In this document: piece after piece, positions 8,118 through 16,903 of the stretch
Layout: each line of letters starts with the position of its first letter
Numbering within the stretch: the stretch's first letter is position 1
Source of the DNA: Microcystis aeruginosa W13-11
GTDB lineage: Bacteria; Cyanobacteriota; Cyanobacteriia; Cyanobacteriales; Microcystaceae
Direction: 5' to 3'
Assembly: GCA_009995705.1 (NCBI GenBank)
Contig: JAADBR010000042.1
Span: 1 to 41,809 of the forward strand
DNA: 41,809 nt
Translations under genes and position numbers: made by a program
The notes under the pieces: generated by a model
What the model was told of the DNA's origin: nothing
Database searches by the model: none
What the model saw: the letters and a program-made list of their open reading frames with translations, nothing else

Positions 8118-8384
8118 CTAGGTTAAATTATTGGCTAAAAGACGGGCCAATTGTTCGGCATTTGCCCGGGGGGAAAGACGAGGGAGGCTTTTTTCCCCCG
8201 TGGCCAGTTTTTGACAAAGAACGGGGATTTCGTACTGATAAGCGTTAAACCAATCCTCTCGACTGGTAATGTCCCTAATTTCTAACTGCCACTCCGGTTG
8301 ACGGATTTTTTCTAGTTTCTCTAGCAACCCTTCGCAAAGATGACAGTCTGGTTTACTGTATAAAATTAGTTCTATGGTAGTCAT
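8118..8384 (-). CDS. Glutaredoxin-like protein (DUF836 type)
   Basis: The 88-residue protein has a thioredoxin-like fold. Its CxxC motif, C14-H-L-C17, follows the first strand (LILYSKPDCHLC), and a cis-Pro segment follows in YEIPVL. Members of this family are small cytosolic thiol-disulfide proteins. It converges with the serine hydrolase gene (3 bases between stops) and diverges from the small membrane protein at 8393. Substrate unknown. Confidence 0.8.
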   Translation of the reverse strand: MTTIELILYSKPDCHLCEGLLEKLEKIRQPEWQLEIRDITSREDWFNAYQYEIPVLCQKLATGEKSLPRLSPRANAEQLARLLANNLT

Positions 8385-8392
8385 AAATATTT

Positions 8393-8632
8393 ATGTTCAT
8401 TACCTCCACGATTAGTCTCTCATCAACAATTCTACAAACTCCCACACCCACACCGACTTTAAATAATAATTTAGTTAATTCAGGTTCTCAATATCTAGTC
8501 TATATCGGTGTGTTTCTTCTGGCGATTACCCTAGTCATTGTTATTGGTATTATCAATCAAAAAATTGAATACGCTCTCATTTTTGCCGCCACTCTCACTG
8601 TTATTTTAGTGGCTTTTTTCTGGTTTTTATAA
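8393..8632 (+). CDS. Small two-helix membrane protein
   Basis: The 79-residue protein has a polar Thr/Pro/Asn-rich N-terminus (about 1-33) followed by two closely spaced hydrophobic segments at about 34-53 and 59-79. The ATG lies 8 bases from the divergent start of the glutaredoxin-like gene. I do not recognise a family. The clean frame, good hydrophobic pattern and tight divergent spacing suggest a real membrane peptide. Confidence 0.5.
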   Translation: MFITSTISLSSTILQTPTPTPTLNNNLVNSGSQYLVYIGVFLLAITLVIVIGIINQKIEYALIFAATLTVILVAFFWFL

Positions 8633-9033
8633 GTCCTTCAAGCAAGGAGATTGAGGGCAAACCCCCCTTAATAAAGCTTAACGGCTCTCGTTGATTCACC
8701 TTCACCGAATTGTTAAGTAATTCGGGGCGGAAGATTAAGGAATGCATCCTAATATTTGCAGAAATACCGACAATCAGCAATTATCAGGGACTCTTAAATT
8801 GGTACAAAAATATGAACAATCGCGTGTAAGCATCTCACAGTTAACCTAATGCGCTCCGGGGTTTGGGGGGTAGAACCCCCCAAAAGCTTGGATTGAGTGA
8901 TAAAACAGAAAGTAACGCCCAATTTTAGCTGAGAGTTTCCCGCCAAGCAAAACGATAAAAGTTATAATATAATTGTATTGATTGTGCCTTGTTGCTAGAA
9001 TCACCCCAAATTGACTCAATGGGTTTATAAACG
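8633..9033. other. Intergenic region with a G/C-tract hairpin and a TATAAT box
   Basis: TTTGGGGGG at 8862-8870 and CCCCCCAAA at 8876-8884 form a perfect 9-bp stem with a 5-base loop. TATAAT occurs at 8963-8968, 65 bases ahead of the Uma2 start, and is a plausible -10 element. No gene is supported here. Confidence 0.45.
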
Positions 9034-9759
9034 ATGACAACCCTAGATATTGCTACCGATATTGTCTGTCCTCCCACCGATTTATGGAGTGATGAACCAC
9101 CCGTGGAAAGTGATCTGCATTTACAACAAATTATTTTATTATTATCTTGTCTTGATTGGCTCTGGCAAGATAGAAACGATTACTATGCCTCGGGCAATTT
9201 GACCATTTATTATAACGAAAGACAACTGAAACAGCGAGATTTTTGTGGACCAGATTTTTTCGTGGTTTTAGATACAGAGAAACGTCCCAGAAAAAGTTGG
9301 GTTGTCTGGGGAGAAGGGGGTAAATATCCCAATGTAATCATCGAAATTCTCTCCGATTCCACCGCTAATGTGGACAGAAAAGCCAAAAAGGAACTATATC
9401 AACATACTTTCCGGACTCCTGAATATTTTTGGTTTGATCCCAATACTTTAGAATGGCAAGGATTCACTTTAATCGAGGGACAATACCAACCGATTACCCC
9501 CAATGAAAACGGTTATTTATGGAGTAAGCAACTAGGATTATATTTAGGGATTTTTGCCGATAAATTGCGCTATTTCACCGAATTGGGTGAATTGGTTCCC
9601 ACCCCTCAAGAGTCGGCCCAACAGGAAAGATTAGCCAAAGAACAGGAAAGATTAGCCAAAGAACAGGAAAGATTAGCCAAAGAAAGAGAACAACAACGGG
9701 CGGAAAAATTAGCCCAAAAGCTGCGAGAATTGGGCATTAATCCCGATGAAATTGCTTAA
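9034..9759 (+). CDS. Uma2-family (DUF820) PD-(D/E)XK nuclease-fold protein
   Basis: The 241-residue protein is one of the large Uma2 family expanded in cyanobacteria. The core PNVIIEILSDSTANVDRKAK carries the strand-Glu and downstream Lys expected of the restriction-endonuclease fold, followed by YFWFDP. The C-terminus is a charged coiled coil made of three perfect 21-base repeats (QERLAKE, 9622-9684). The family's cellular role is unresolved; many copies lie near mobile DNA. It is complete and in-frame. Confidence 0.85.
   Translation: MTTLDIATDIVCPPTDLWSDEPPVESDLHLQQIILLLSCLDWLWQDRNDYYASGNLTIYYNERQLKQRDFCGPDFFVVLDTEKRPRKSWVVWGEGGKYPNVIIEILSDSTANVDRKAKKELYQHTFRTPEYFWFDPNTLEWQGFTLIEGQYQPITPNENGYLWSKQLGLYLGIFADKLRYFTELGELVPTPQESAQQERLAKEQERLAKEQERLAKEREQQRAEKLAQKLRELGINPDEIA
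9622..9684 (+). repeat. Three tandem 21-bp repeats inside the Uma2 gene
   Basis: The unit CAGGAAAGATTAGCCAAAGA plus one A is repeated exactly three times (9622-9642, 9643-9663, 9664-9684) and encodes QERLAKE. The repeats keep frame, so copy number can change the coiled-coil length without breaking the gene. Confidence 0.9.
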
Positions 9760-9931
9760 ATATCCGGTTGGGGGTGTTAGGGTGGAAATCATGGCGCAAT
9801 TTTTCCTTAATTGCTAGGCATTAAAACGAGGAATCCGAAACTCTGATTATAGCCTAGAAATCATGGCAAAATCTCCACACTGATGTTACAATAATGACCA
9901 AAGACAACAATCTTCAAATATAATTAATGCC

Positions 9932-11005
9932 ATGGTGCAAAAAATAGCTTTGTTTAATCATAAAGGTGGAGTGAGCAAAACTACAACCACTTTTAACCTT
10001 GGTTGGATGCTTGCTGACAAGGGCAAAAGAGTAATTATTGTCGATACTGATCCTCAATGTAACTTAACTGGTATGGCTTTGGCTAAAGAAAGTGAAGATA
10101 CAGAAGAAAGACTACAGGCTATCTACAATACTTACTCTAATATTAAAACAGCTTTAGCACCCGCTTTTGAATCTCAACCGAGATTAATCGAAGCTGTGGA
10201 CTGTGTTCCCATTTATGGTCGTGATGATTTATTTTTACTGCCCGGTCATGTGGGGTTAGCTGAATATGAAGTTACCCTAGGTATTGCTCAAGAACTTAGT
10301 GGGTCAATTCAAGCTTTAAAAAATCTCCCTGGTGCGATTACATATTTATTAGACAAAACTGCCGAAAAATTCCAAGCTGACTATGTTTTAATCGATATGA
10401 GTCCCAGTTTGGGGTCAATCAATCAAAATATACTGATGACCAGTAACTTTTTTATTGTGCCAACCAAGCCAGATTTTTTCTCGGTTATGGCTATCGATTC
10501 TTTAACTAAAATCTTGCCTAAGTGGCACCAATGGGCCAAAGCAGCTAGTGCTTTACCAATTCTCAAAACAGCCAACTATCCCTTCCCCGAAGTTAACCTA
10601 CATTTTTTGGGAACTATTGTTCAGAACTATCGAATTATTCGGAAGAAAGAAACACAAGCTTTTCAAAAATGGATTAACACAATCGAGAAAAATATTGGCA
10701 ATAAAATGATTCCAGCCCTAAAAAAAAATGCCATGATGTTACCTGATTCGATGTACCATGAGAATGGTGTACCAGACTGCTGTACTCTAGTAAAAATCCC
10801 TAATTTTAATAGTCTTATTGCTTTATCCCAAGAACATCAACGGCCTGTTTTTGCATTAACTGATGAACAATTGCGCTCGGCTAAATGGCAAGGTAAAGTA
10901 TTGGATAAAGCTCAAGAAAAACAAGAAGACTTTAAGAAGATTTTTGCTGAATTGGCAGACAAAGTTATCGGTCTTACCTCCGAGATTTATGCAGTTAGCA
11001 ATTGA
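9932..11005 (+). CDS. ParA/MinD-type ATPase paired with a HEPN gene
   Basis: The 357-residue protein has the deviant Walker A motif HKGGVSKTTT at about 10-19, the switch I region VDTDPQCNLTG and a Walker B-like LIDMSPSLGS. These are hallmarks of ParA-family ATPases that dimerise on ATP. No ParB gene or parS-like repeats are seen nearby. The stop codon overlaps the start of a HEPN-domain gene by 17 bases, so the two were a translational unit. This suggests a role as partner or regulator of the HEPN RNase rather than chromosome partition. It is intact and longer than typical chromosomal Soj. Confidence 0.85.
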   Translation: MVQKIALFNHKGGVSKTTTTFNLGWMLADKGKRVIIVDTDPQCNLTGMALAKESEDTEERLQAIYNTYSNIKTALAPAFESQPRLIEAVDCVPIYGRDDLFLLPGHVGLAEYEVTLGIAQELSGSIQALKNLPGAITYLLDKTAEKFQADYVLIDMSPSLGSINQNILMTSNFFIVPTKPDFFSVMAIDSLTKILPKWHQWAKAASALPILKTANYPFPEVNLHFLGTIVQNYRIIRKKETQAFQKWINTIEKNIGNKMIPALKKNAMMLPDSMYHENGVPDCCTLVKIPNFNSLIALSQEHQRPVFALTDEQLRSAKWQGKVLDKAQEKQEDFKKIFAELADKVIGLTSEIYAVSN

Positions 11006-11750
11006 ACAATTTCGCCTTAGCATTGCCCGCGTTCGTGACTTGATCGCTATCCACAATTCCCTCAAATCTCAGACTACTCCAGCCCTAGATGTATCGGATA
11101 TCCTCAGAGCCGCTTTAGTCCTGACTGTGAGCGCTTTAGATTATTATATTCACGAAGTGGTTACTCTAGGAATGCTGGAAATTTATCGATGCCAACGTTC
11201 AGAATCTTCTCCAACTCCTAACAGTTCTCAATCTGCCTTTTCTCGTTTTCAAGTCTCCTTGAATGGCGCACGACAAGAACGATTGATAGCTATTAGTATT
11301 AGCTCTTAGTTAGAGAACGAAATTCAACAAAACTACGGTTCTTTTTTTGATCAAGAATCTCGCTCAATTTCCGAGGTACTACCAATGATTGAAAATCTTC
11401 TCACTGACAAACTGAATGGTAATTATTGGCTAGAAGCTGAAATCAGAGAAAACCTCAGCTACAAAAGCTTTCAACAACCAGACAAAATAGCGGACGCCAT
11501 TAGACTAATTTCAGCCAAGGAATTGTGGAAAGAAGTGGCCAGCAAACTAAATAAACCAGCTAAAGATATTAAAAGCCAACTTAGCGCAATTGTTGATCGA
11601 AGGAACAAAATCGCCCATGAAGCTGATATAGACCCGAGTTATGGCATTGGCAGTCGCTGGAATATCGATGAAAATATGGTTAATGATGCCGTTACCTTTA
11701 TAGAAGAGCTTGTTGAAAATATCCATCAGGTACTTGAGGATATCCACTAG
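10989..11750 (+). pseudogene. HEPN-domain ribonuclease (RiboL-PSP-HEPN type), interrupted by TAG
   Basis: One frame runs from ATG at 10989 to a stop at 11748-11750 (253 codons) and is broken only by a TAG at 11307-11309 (codon 107). Past it, the frame stays fully coding-like and contains the HEPN catalytic motif R-x4-H in RRNKIAHEAD (about R205 and H210), with QQPDKIADAIRLIS before it. HEPN toxins cleave RNA in abortive defence or toxin-antitoxin systems. The gene overlaps the 3' end of the ParA-type ATPase gene. As read, a 106-residue fragment lacking the active site would be made. A restart at ATG 11385 could give a 121-residue piece with the Rx4H motif. The subfamily call is from memory of the motif context. 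Confidence 0.72.
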
Positions 11751-11896
11751 CCGAGAATTTCCCCGGCAGTCCAGCAATAAATACTTATGATTTCTCAGGG
11801 AATTATAACAATTATTAAATAATGTGTAGTTTTGTATACTGATGTCAAGAACTTAGCTACAATGTTAAGTGGCGTAAGATATATAGAGATTAGCTA

Positions 11897-13615
11897 GTGA
11901 GTCGGCATCAAGACAGTCAAACTGACCGGAAACGAGAAGAAACACAGTTCACTCCTTACAGTGCAGAAGTGATCGCTCAACAATACCGTTACAAACCTTG
12001 GCAATTGTTCGGTCGCGCTTTCGTGATTATTTGGTCTTTAGCATTATTTCTCCTCAGTCTCCTCTGGGACAAATGGACAAAGCAAGAAGAAGCCAATAAA
12101 TACCAGCGTGCCAGCGAACTTAGGGAAATTCTCACCCGTTTGGGTCCCACCTTCATCAAAGTCGGTCAAGCTCTCTCCACCCGCCCCGACCTCGTTCGCA
12201 AAGACTTTTTATACGAATTAGTTAAACTGCAAGACCAACTTCCCCCCTTCGATAACGATATCGCTTTTGCCCTTATCGAGACAGAATTGGGAATGCCTGT
12301 AGAAAAAGCCTATCGGGAAATATCCCCCACCCCTGTGGCTGCCGCTAGTTTAGGACAGGTTTATAAAGCTATTCTACCCACCGGCGAAGAAGTAGCCGTT
12401 AAAGTGCAAAGACCGGGGCTGCGGGCGCTTTTAAGCCTCGATTTATACCTAATGCGCTGGGCTGCCCAAAAATTCGGTCGTTTATTACCCCTCAATCTCG
12501 GCCATGACCTCACTCTGATTGTCGATGAATTCGGCACCAAACTCTTTGAGGAAATCGACTATCAAAACGAAGGTCGCAACGCTGAAAAATTCGCCACCAA
12601 CTTCCAAAATAACCCCGAAGTTAAAGTTCCCAGTATCTACTGGCGTTATAGTGGTCGCCGCGTCCTCACCCTGGAATGGATTGATGGCTATAAACTCACC
12701 GATACCGAGAATATCAAAGCTTTAGGATTAGACCCCAATAGTATTGTTAAAATCGGCGTAACCTCCGGATTACAGCAACTCCTCGAACACGGCTTTTTCC
12801 ACGCTGATCCCCATCCTGGTAATCTTTTCGCCACTTTTGATGGTCGCATGGCCTATATCGATTTTGGCATGATGGATCAGTTAGAGGAGGAAACTAAAGA
12901 AACCCTCGCTAGTTGCGTCGTCGATTTAATTAACAAAGACTACGAAAATCTGGCCGCGAACTTTGTCAAACTGGGATTTTTAACCCCAGAAACGGATATA
13001 AAACCAATTATTCCAGCTCTAGAACGGGTTTTAGGCAATGCCATCGGTCAAAGGGTCGGTGACTTCAATTTCCGCACTATTACCGATGAGTTCTCCGAAT
13101 TGATGTACCAATATCCCTTCCGGATTCCCGCCAAATTCGCCCTGATTATTCGTTCCCTCGTCACCCAAGAAGGGGTGGCCCTTACCCTCGATCCTGACTT
13201 CAAAATTGTCCAAGTGGCCTATCCCTACGTCGCGAAACGTCTCCTGACCGGGGAATCGCCCCAACTGCGCCGGCGTTTACTGGATGTATTGTTCAAAAAC
13301 GGTAAATTCCAGTGGCAACGCCTAGAAAACATGATTACAATGGCTCGATCGGAAAGTAACTTCGATTTACTGCCCACCGCGCAATTAGGCATCACTTTTC
13401 TTCTCTCGGAAGAAGGTCGTTATCTGCGTCGTCAATTACTATTAGCTTTGACGGAAGATGACCGTCTCCACACGGCCGAAGTACAACGTCTCTGGGGTTT
13501 AATTCAAGGAGAATTGCAACCGCGGCGACTCTTGGATGTGGCCATGAGCGCTTTTCGGGAATTATCCAGCCAGGGTGTGGCCGCTGTCCTTCCGCGAGAA
13601 ACCAGTTCGCGTTAA
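11897..13615 (+). CDS. ABC1/UbiB (ADCK-type) atypical kinase
   Basis: The 572-residue protein has one membrane segment near 35-50 and the UbiB kinase-like domain. Visible motifs are the KxGQ segment TFIKVGQALSTRPD, the Ala-rich loop AAASLGQVYKA, the VAIK-type lysine in EEVAVKVQRPG, the catalytic-loop HADPHPGNL and the metal-binding YIDFGMMDQ. Family members support prenylquinone (ubiquinone, plastoquinone) metabolism and have ATPase activity. Cyanobacteria keep several copies, so the exact member cannot be named. The start is GTG at 11897 with no competing upstream ATG. Confidence 0.9.
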   Translation: MSRHQDSQTDRKREETQFTPYSAEVIAQQYRYKPWQLFGRAFVIIWSLALFLLSLLWDKWTKQEEANKYQRASELREILTRLGPTFIKVGQALSTRPDLVRKDFLYELVKLQDQLPPFDNDIAFALIETELGMPVEKAYREISPTPVAAASLGQVYKAILPTGEEVAVKVQRPGLRALLSLDLYLMRWAAQKFGRLLPLNLGHDLTLIVDEFGTKLFEEIDYQNEGRNAEKFATNFQNNPEVKVPSIYWRYSGRRVLTLEWIDGYKLTDTENIKALGLDPNSIVKIGVTSGLQQLLEHGFFHADPHPGNLFATFDGRMAYIDFGMMDQLEEETKETLASCVVDLINKDYENLAANFVKLGFLTPETDIKPIIPALERVLGNAIGQRVGDFNFRTITDEFSELMYQYPFRIPAKFALIIRSLVTQEGVALTLDPDFKIVQVAYPYVAKRLLTGESPQLRRRLLDVLFKNGKFQWQRLENMITMARSESNFDLLPTAQLGITFLLSEEGRYLRRQLLLALTEDDRLHTAEVQRLWGLIQGELQPRRLLDVAMSAFRELSSQGVAAVLPRETSSR

Positions 13616-13651
13616 AGTGTTTAAGGTCATCATCGGTTAATCACTTTTTCT

Positions 13652-14029
13652 ATGGATTATTATTTTCTGCCCCAACCGCCCTATTTTCTAGTTTTTGTTG
13701 GTTTATTTATCGGTATTACCTGCGGGGCTGCTTTTGAAGCTAGTCTCAAGCAAGTGGTTAACAATTGGTATAAAAATAAGGGTTCAGACGAGCAAAATCT
13801 TTTAAAATCCAGTTCCTTACAAATTCCTTTTATTGGTATTTGTGTAGGAATCTGTCTTTTCCTGGCCTCGGGATTAGATATATTTATTCTCAATGGTTGG
13901 GTTGCCTACGCTATCTCTCTCCCGATGACTATCTTTATCGGTGGTTTGGTTTGGAGTCAGTTAGGGGAATTATTAGGCCAATTACAGCGCGGCGGTTCTA
14001 AAGAAATTGACCTCGATTATCGGGGATAA
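13652..14029 (+). CDS. Conserved cyanobacterial-type membrane protein
   Basis: The 125-residue protein has three hydrophobic stretches: about 8-27 (FLVFVGLFIGITCGAAFEA), 53-75 and 79-97. It has a basic loop between the first two and an acidic tail. It starts 36 bases after the UbiB-family gene on the same strand, so it may be co-transcribed. I do not recognise a named domain. It is likely real because of its length, position and clean hydrophobic pattern. Confidence 0.6.
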   Translation: MDYYFLPQPPYFLVFVGLFIGITCGAAFEASLKQVVNNWYKNKGSDEQNLLKSSSLQIPFIGICVGICLFLASGLDIFILNGWVAYAISLPMTIFIGGLVWSQLGELLGQLQRGGSKEIDLDYRG

Positions 14030-14158
14030 TTAGGAGGCAGCAAACATTTAGGACTAAGATAATAGGTGTTAGCAGATAGGAAAGATCAACTCCCCCACAA
14101 CTAACACCAAAACCCTAGTTATACCCAATTTCTCAGCTATTTTGGCCCGCAATTTTAG

Positions 14159-15496
14159 ATGCAAAAATCTTTAGCATGGCATTGGCGATCGCTTCCTCTG
14201 CATCAGCGTACTGGTTCCGAGGTTTTTGCCTGCTTATTCTCCCAAGATGCGATCGCTACTTTACTAGAAAGTCCCTATCCGGGTAATTCCCTCTCTCGTT
14301 ACTCTCTTTGTGCTGGTTCCCCGCGTCAGCTTTGGACCCCCGCACTGGGGGAAATTTTGCCCTTTTTAAGCAGCTTACTCCCCCAAACCCGATGTGATCA
14401 TCTTCCCGATCATCTTCCCTTCCATGGCGGTTGGTTGGGGTGGTTAGGTTATGATTTAGCTTGGGAGATAGAAAAATTACCGGACAGGAAAACTGATACT
14501 CTCCCTTTTCCCGTAGCTTATTGGTATGAACCGAATGGTTTTGCCATTCTCGATCACCAAGCACAAATTCTCTGGTTAGCTGCCACTAAACCCGAAGATT
14601 TAGATAAATACGAGCAATCTTTAACCACTAACCCCGATTTTGAGTTGATCGATCCCCATCCCTCTCCCTTAATCTTTTATACCTCTCAACTCGACTACGA
14701 AAAAGCTGTTAAAAAAGCTCTAGATTATATCAGAAAAGGCGACATTTTTCAAGCAAATTTGTCCCTAAGATTTCAAAGCACAACTAGGGCAAAAGGATGG
14801 CAAATTTATCGCAGTTTACAACAGATTAACCCTTCTCCTTTTGCCAGTTATTGGCGCACCCCTTGGGGAGAAATGATTAGTTGTTCTCCCGAAAGATTGG
14901 CAAAATTAGAAAGGGGAATAGCCAGCACTAGACCGATCGCTGGAACCCGTCCCCGGGGTAAAACCGAGGCACTCGATCAACAATTATCTGAGGAACTATT
15001 AACTAATAAAAAAGAACGGGCCGAGCATATTATGCTAGTGGACCTAGAACGTAATGATCTAGGTAGAGTTTGTGAATGGGGATCGGTTCATGTGGATGAA
15101 TTACTGACGATCGAGCGTTATAGTCACGTTATGCACTTGGTCAGTAATGTTCGAGGAAAATTAGATAAAAAGTATCATGCTATTGATTTAATTAAAGCTC
15201 TTTTCCCCGGGGGAACAATTACCGGTTGTCCGAAAGTTCGCTGTCTAGAAATTATCGAAGAATTGGAACCGATGCGACGCAATTTATTCTATGGTTCCTG
15301 TGGCTATATTGACCTACGGGGTCATTTAGATTTGAATATTCTCATCCGTACCCTATTAATGACCACTCAAGGGAATTTAAACACCGTTTGGGGACAGGTG
15401 GGAGCGGGAATAGTTGCCGATAGCGATCCCGAAAAAGAATGGTTAGAATCCCTTCATAAAGCTGAGGCTCAATTAATCGCTTTACGTTCTTTTTAA
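14159..15496 (+). CDS. pabB: Aminodeoxychorismate synthase component I (PabB-like)
   Basis: The 445-residue chorismate-binding enzyme has the signature segments DIFQANLS, GTRPRGKT, ERNDLGRVC and GGTITGCPK (351-359). It makes 4-amino-4-deoxychorismate for folate, with a PabA/TrpG glutaminase partner. The overall N-terminal layout and length fit PabB. However, the motif that is PIKGT in E. coli PabB reads PIAGT here (259-263), the form found in anthranilate synthase TrpE. The lysine that attacks chorismate C2 is therefore absent. Many PabB-type enzymes vary here, so I keep PabB, with TrpE-like activity as an alternative. It stands alone on the plus strand. Confidence 0.78.
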   Translation: MQKSLAWHWRSLPLHQRTGSEVFACLFSQDAIATLLESPYPGNSLSRYSLCAGSPRQLWTPALGEILPFLSSLLPQTRCDHLPDHLPFHGGWLGWLGYDLAWEIEKLPDRKTDTLPFPVAYWYEPNGFAILDHQAQILWLAATKPEDLDKYEQSLTTNPDFELIDPHPSPLIFYTSQLDYEKAVKKALDYIRKGDIFQANLSLRFQSTTRAKGWQIYRSLQQINPSPFASYWRTPWGEMISCSPERLAKLERGIASTRPIAGTRPRGKTEALDQQLSEELLTNKKERAEHIMLVDLERNDLGRVCEWGSVHVDELLTIERYSHVMHLVSNVRGKLDKKYHAIDLIKALFPGGTITGCPKVRCLEIIEELEPMRRNLFYGSCGYIDLRGHLDLNILIRTLLMTTQGNLNTVWGQVGAGIVADSDPEKEWLESLHKAEAQLIALRSF

Positions 15497-15558
15497 TTTT
15501 TGATTTCAACAAAATAACCTAGTTGTTGCATCTAAAACCGATATTTTTAAGTACCTAA

Positions 15559-15608
15559 GCAAAATTAATTACACATACCTAACTACCTCTTGCATGAGTG
15601 CCTTTTGC
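15559..15608 (+). repeat. Dispersed non-coding repeat, copy 2
   Basis: GCAAAATTAATTACACATAC, then TTGCATGAGTGCCTTTTGC, lies between pabB and the permease gene. It matches 5841-5903 in order, and its first part is found inverted at 25858-25879. Confidence 0.5.
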
Positions 15609-15700
15609 CTATCCTAACCAAGAAATTAATTTGGCACGACTACTTACTTTTTACCTTATCTGCTATTTTGTAGGATAGCTTCCGATCTTGAACCCTATTC

Positions 15701-16666
15701 ATGAATCAAATTTCTATCGCTCTTACTTTTTTTCTTAGTTTAGTCTTGACCTCCCTTCCCTTTTTACTTTTGGGGACAGCCGTTTCCAGTTTTTTGCTGG
15801 TTTTCGTCAATAAACAGCGATTAGCGGCGATATTTCCCCGCAATCGAGTCTTAGGAGCGATCGTTGGCAGTGCCATCGGATTAATCCTACCCGTCGGACA
15901 ATACGGCACGATTCCCGTCGCTAGAAGATTCTTATTAGAGGGAGTACCCCCAGGGGTGGCGTTTAGCTTTCTCACCGCTGCACCTACCCTAAATATCGTC
16001 ACTCTTTGGCTAACTTGGCAGACTTTCAGCTATTCTAGTATTTTCTTCTATCGATCGCTTTCGGTCTGGTTAATGGCAATTGTTATCGGAACTCTGTTTA
16101 GTTTCTATCGGGAAAAACCCCGCACCGATAGCGAAATTCCCCTAGAATCGAGTTTAGTTCTTTCCGGTAGTTTTTTACCGGAGGAAGCAGCCAGTCAACC
16201 CCTACAAAGAGTCGGCAGTCTTGTGTATGAGTATAAAGCTAGAGATAGGCAAGCTTGGCCAATTTCTGTGCAGTTATTTCTCGATAACTTTATCGATGAA
16301 GCACTGGAATTAGGGGGATTATTAATTATTGGTTGTGCGATCGCTAGTGTCTTCCAGCTATTATTACCTCAGAGTCAATTAATTGCCTGGGGGAATACTC
16401 CCGCTACTCAAATTCTCGTGCAGTTGTTCTTTGGTTTCACCCTCGCTGTTAATGCTAGTCTTAGCACTTTTGTTCCAGGTTCTTTAATTACTAATCTGTC
16501 CGTGGGTTCCACCCTAGCTTTTTTACTGGTCGCTTCCCTCATTGATATTAAAGCTTTTATCCTCCTCCTATCAGCTTTCCGTCCTAAAATCGTCCTTTAT
16601 TTCGGAATTTTATGCCTGTTAATGACTTTTTTAGTGGCTCTGATTCTCAGTTTTTATCTAGGTTGA
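15701..16666 (+). CDS. DUF318-family permease (YraQ/ArsP-like)
   Basis: The 321-residue protein has about eight hydrophobic segments in two blocks separated by a hydrophilic loop (about residues 130-185). This is the layout of the DUF318 permease family, which includes the organoarsenical exporter ArsP. The conserved segment reads GLILPVGQYGTIPVARR near 66-82; the equivalent loop in many relatives carries a Cys pair (PxCxCG). Those cysteines are replaced by Gly and Tyr, so metalloid-thiol chemistry is unlikely to be its role. The second block has APTLNIVTLWLTW. Substrate unknown; no arsR or other metal-resistance gene lies nearby. Confidence 0.75.
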   Translation: MNQISIALTFFLSLVLTSLPFLLLGTAVSSFLLVFVNKQRLAAIFPRNRVLGAIVGSAIGLILPVGQYGTIPVARRFLLEGVPPGVAFSFLTAAPTLNIVTLWLTWQTFSYSSIFFYRSLSVWLMAIVIGTLFSFYREKPRTDSEIPLESSLVLSGSFLPEEAASQPLQRVGSLVYEYKARDRQAWPISVQLFLDNFIDEALELGGLLIIGCAIASVFQLLLPQSQLIAWGNTPATQILVQLFFGFTLAVNASLSTFVPGSLITNLSVGSTLAFLLVASLIDIKAFILLLSAFRPKIVLYFGILCLLMTFLVALILSFYLG

Positions 16667-16694
16667 ATTTCTTCCGGGTCAGAAAAATTTTCTC

Positions 16695-16723
16695 TTGACA
16701 AAAGCCCCTTGACATGATATTGT
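16695..16723 (+). promoter_or_regulatory. Orphan sigma-70-type promoter candidate
   Basis: TTGACA at 16695-16700 and TATTGT at 16718-16723 are separated by exactly 17 bases. A second TTGACA lies at 16709-16714. No gene follows on the plus strand; the next structure is the nested inverted repeat at 16771-16903. Confidence 0.4.
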
Positions 16724-16770
16724 ATTCATAATGGAAAAGCTGTGCGCCTGCGAACCCTATTTTCCCAACG

Positions 16771-16903
16771 GTCTTAACTATGATTGATGTGATTATTGGA
16801 TTGACTATGATTGGTTCATTCAATCAATCTTCATCTCTAATCCACTCTTAACTAGCTCCCTAGTCATAGTTCATCATTCAATCATTCCAATCATAGTTAA
16901 GAC
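16771..16903. repeat. Nested inverted repeat, MITE-like or structured RNA
   Basis: GTCTTAACTATGATTG at 16771-16786 is perfectly inverted as CAATCATAGTTAAGAC at 16888-16903. Inside the arms a second, weaker pair (GACTATGATTG near 16803 and TAGTCATAGTTCATC near 16861) extends the symmetry to about 45 bases per arm. The right arm covers the stop codon of the TPR fragment at 16897-16899. Confidence 0.6.

Noticed and set aside
8742..8849. A 35-codon plus frame starting MHPNIC with AAGG before the ATG
   Set aside because: It is too short, has no family signature, and lies in a repeat-rich intergenic stretch.
9932..11005. Chromosome or plasmid partition locus
   Set aside because: A ParA-type gene alone is not enough. 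No parB gene or repeated parS-like sites lie beside it, and the downstream overlapping gene is HEPN.
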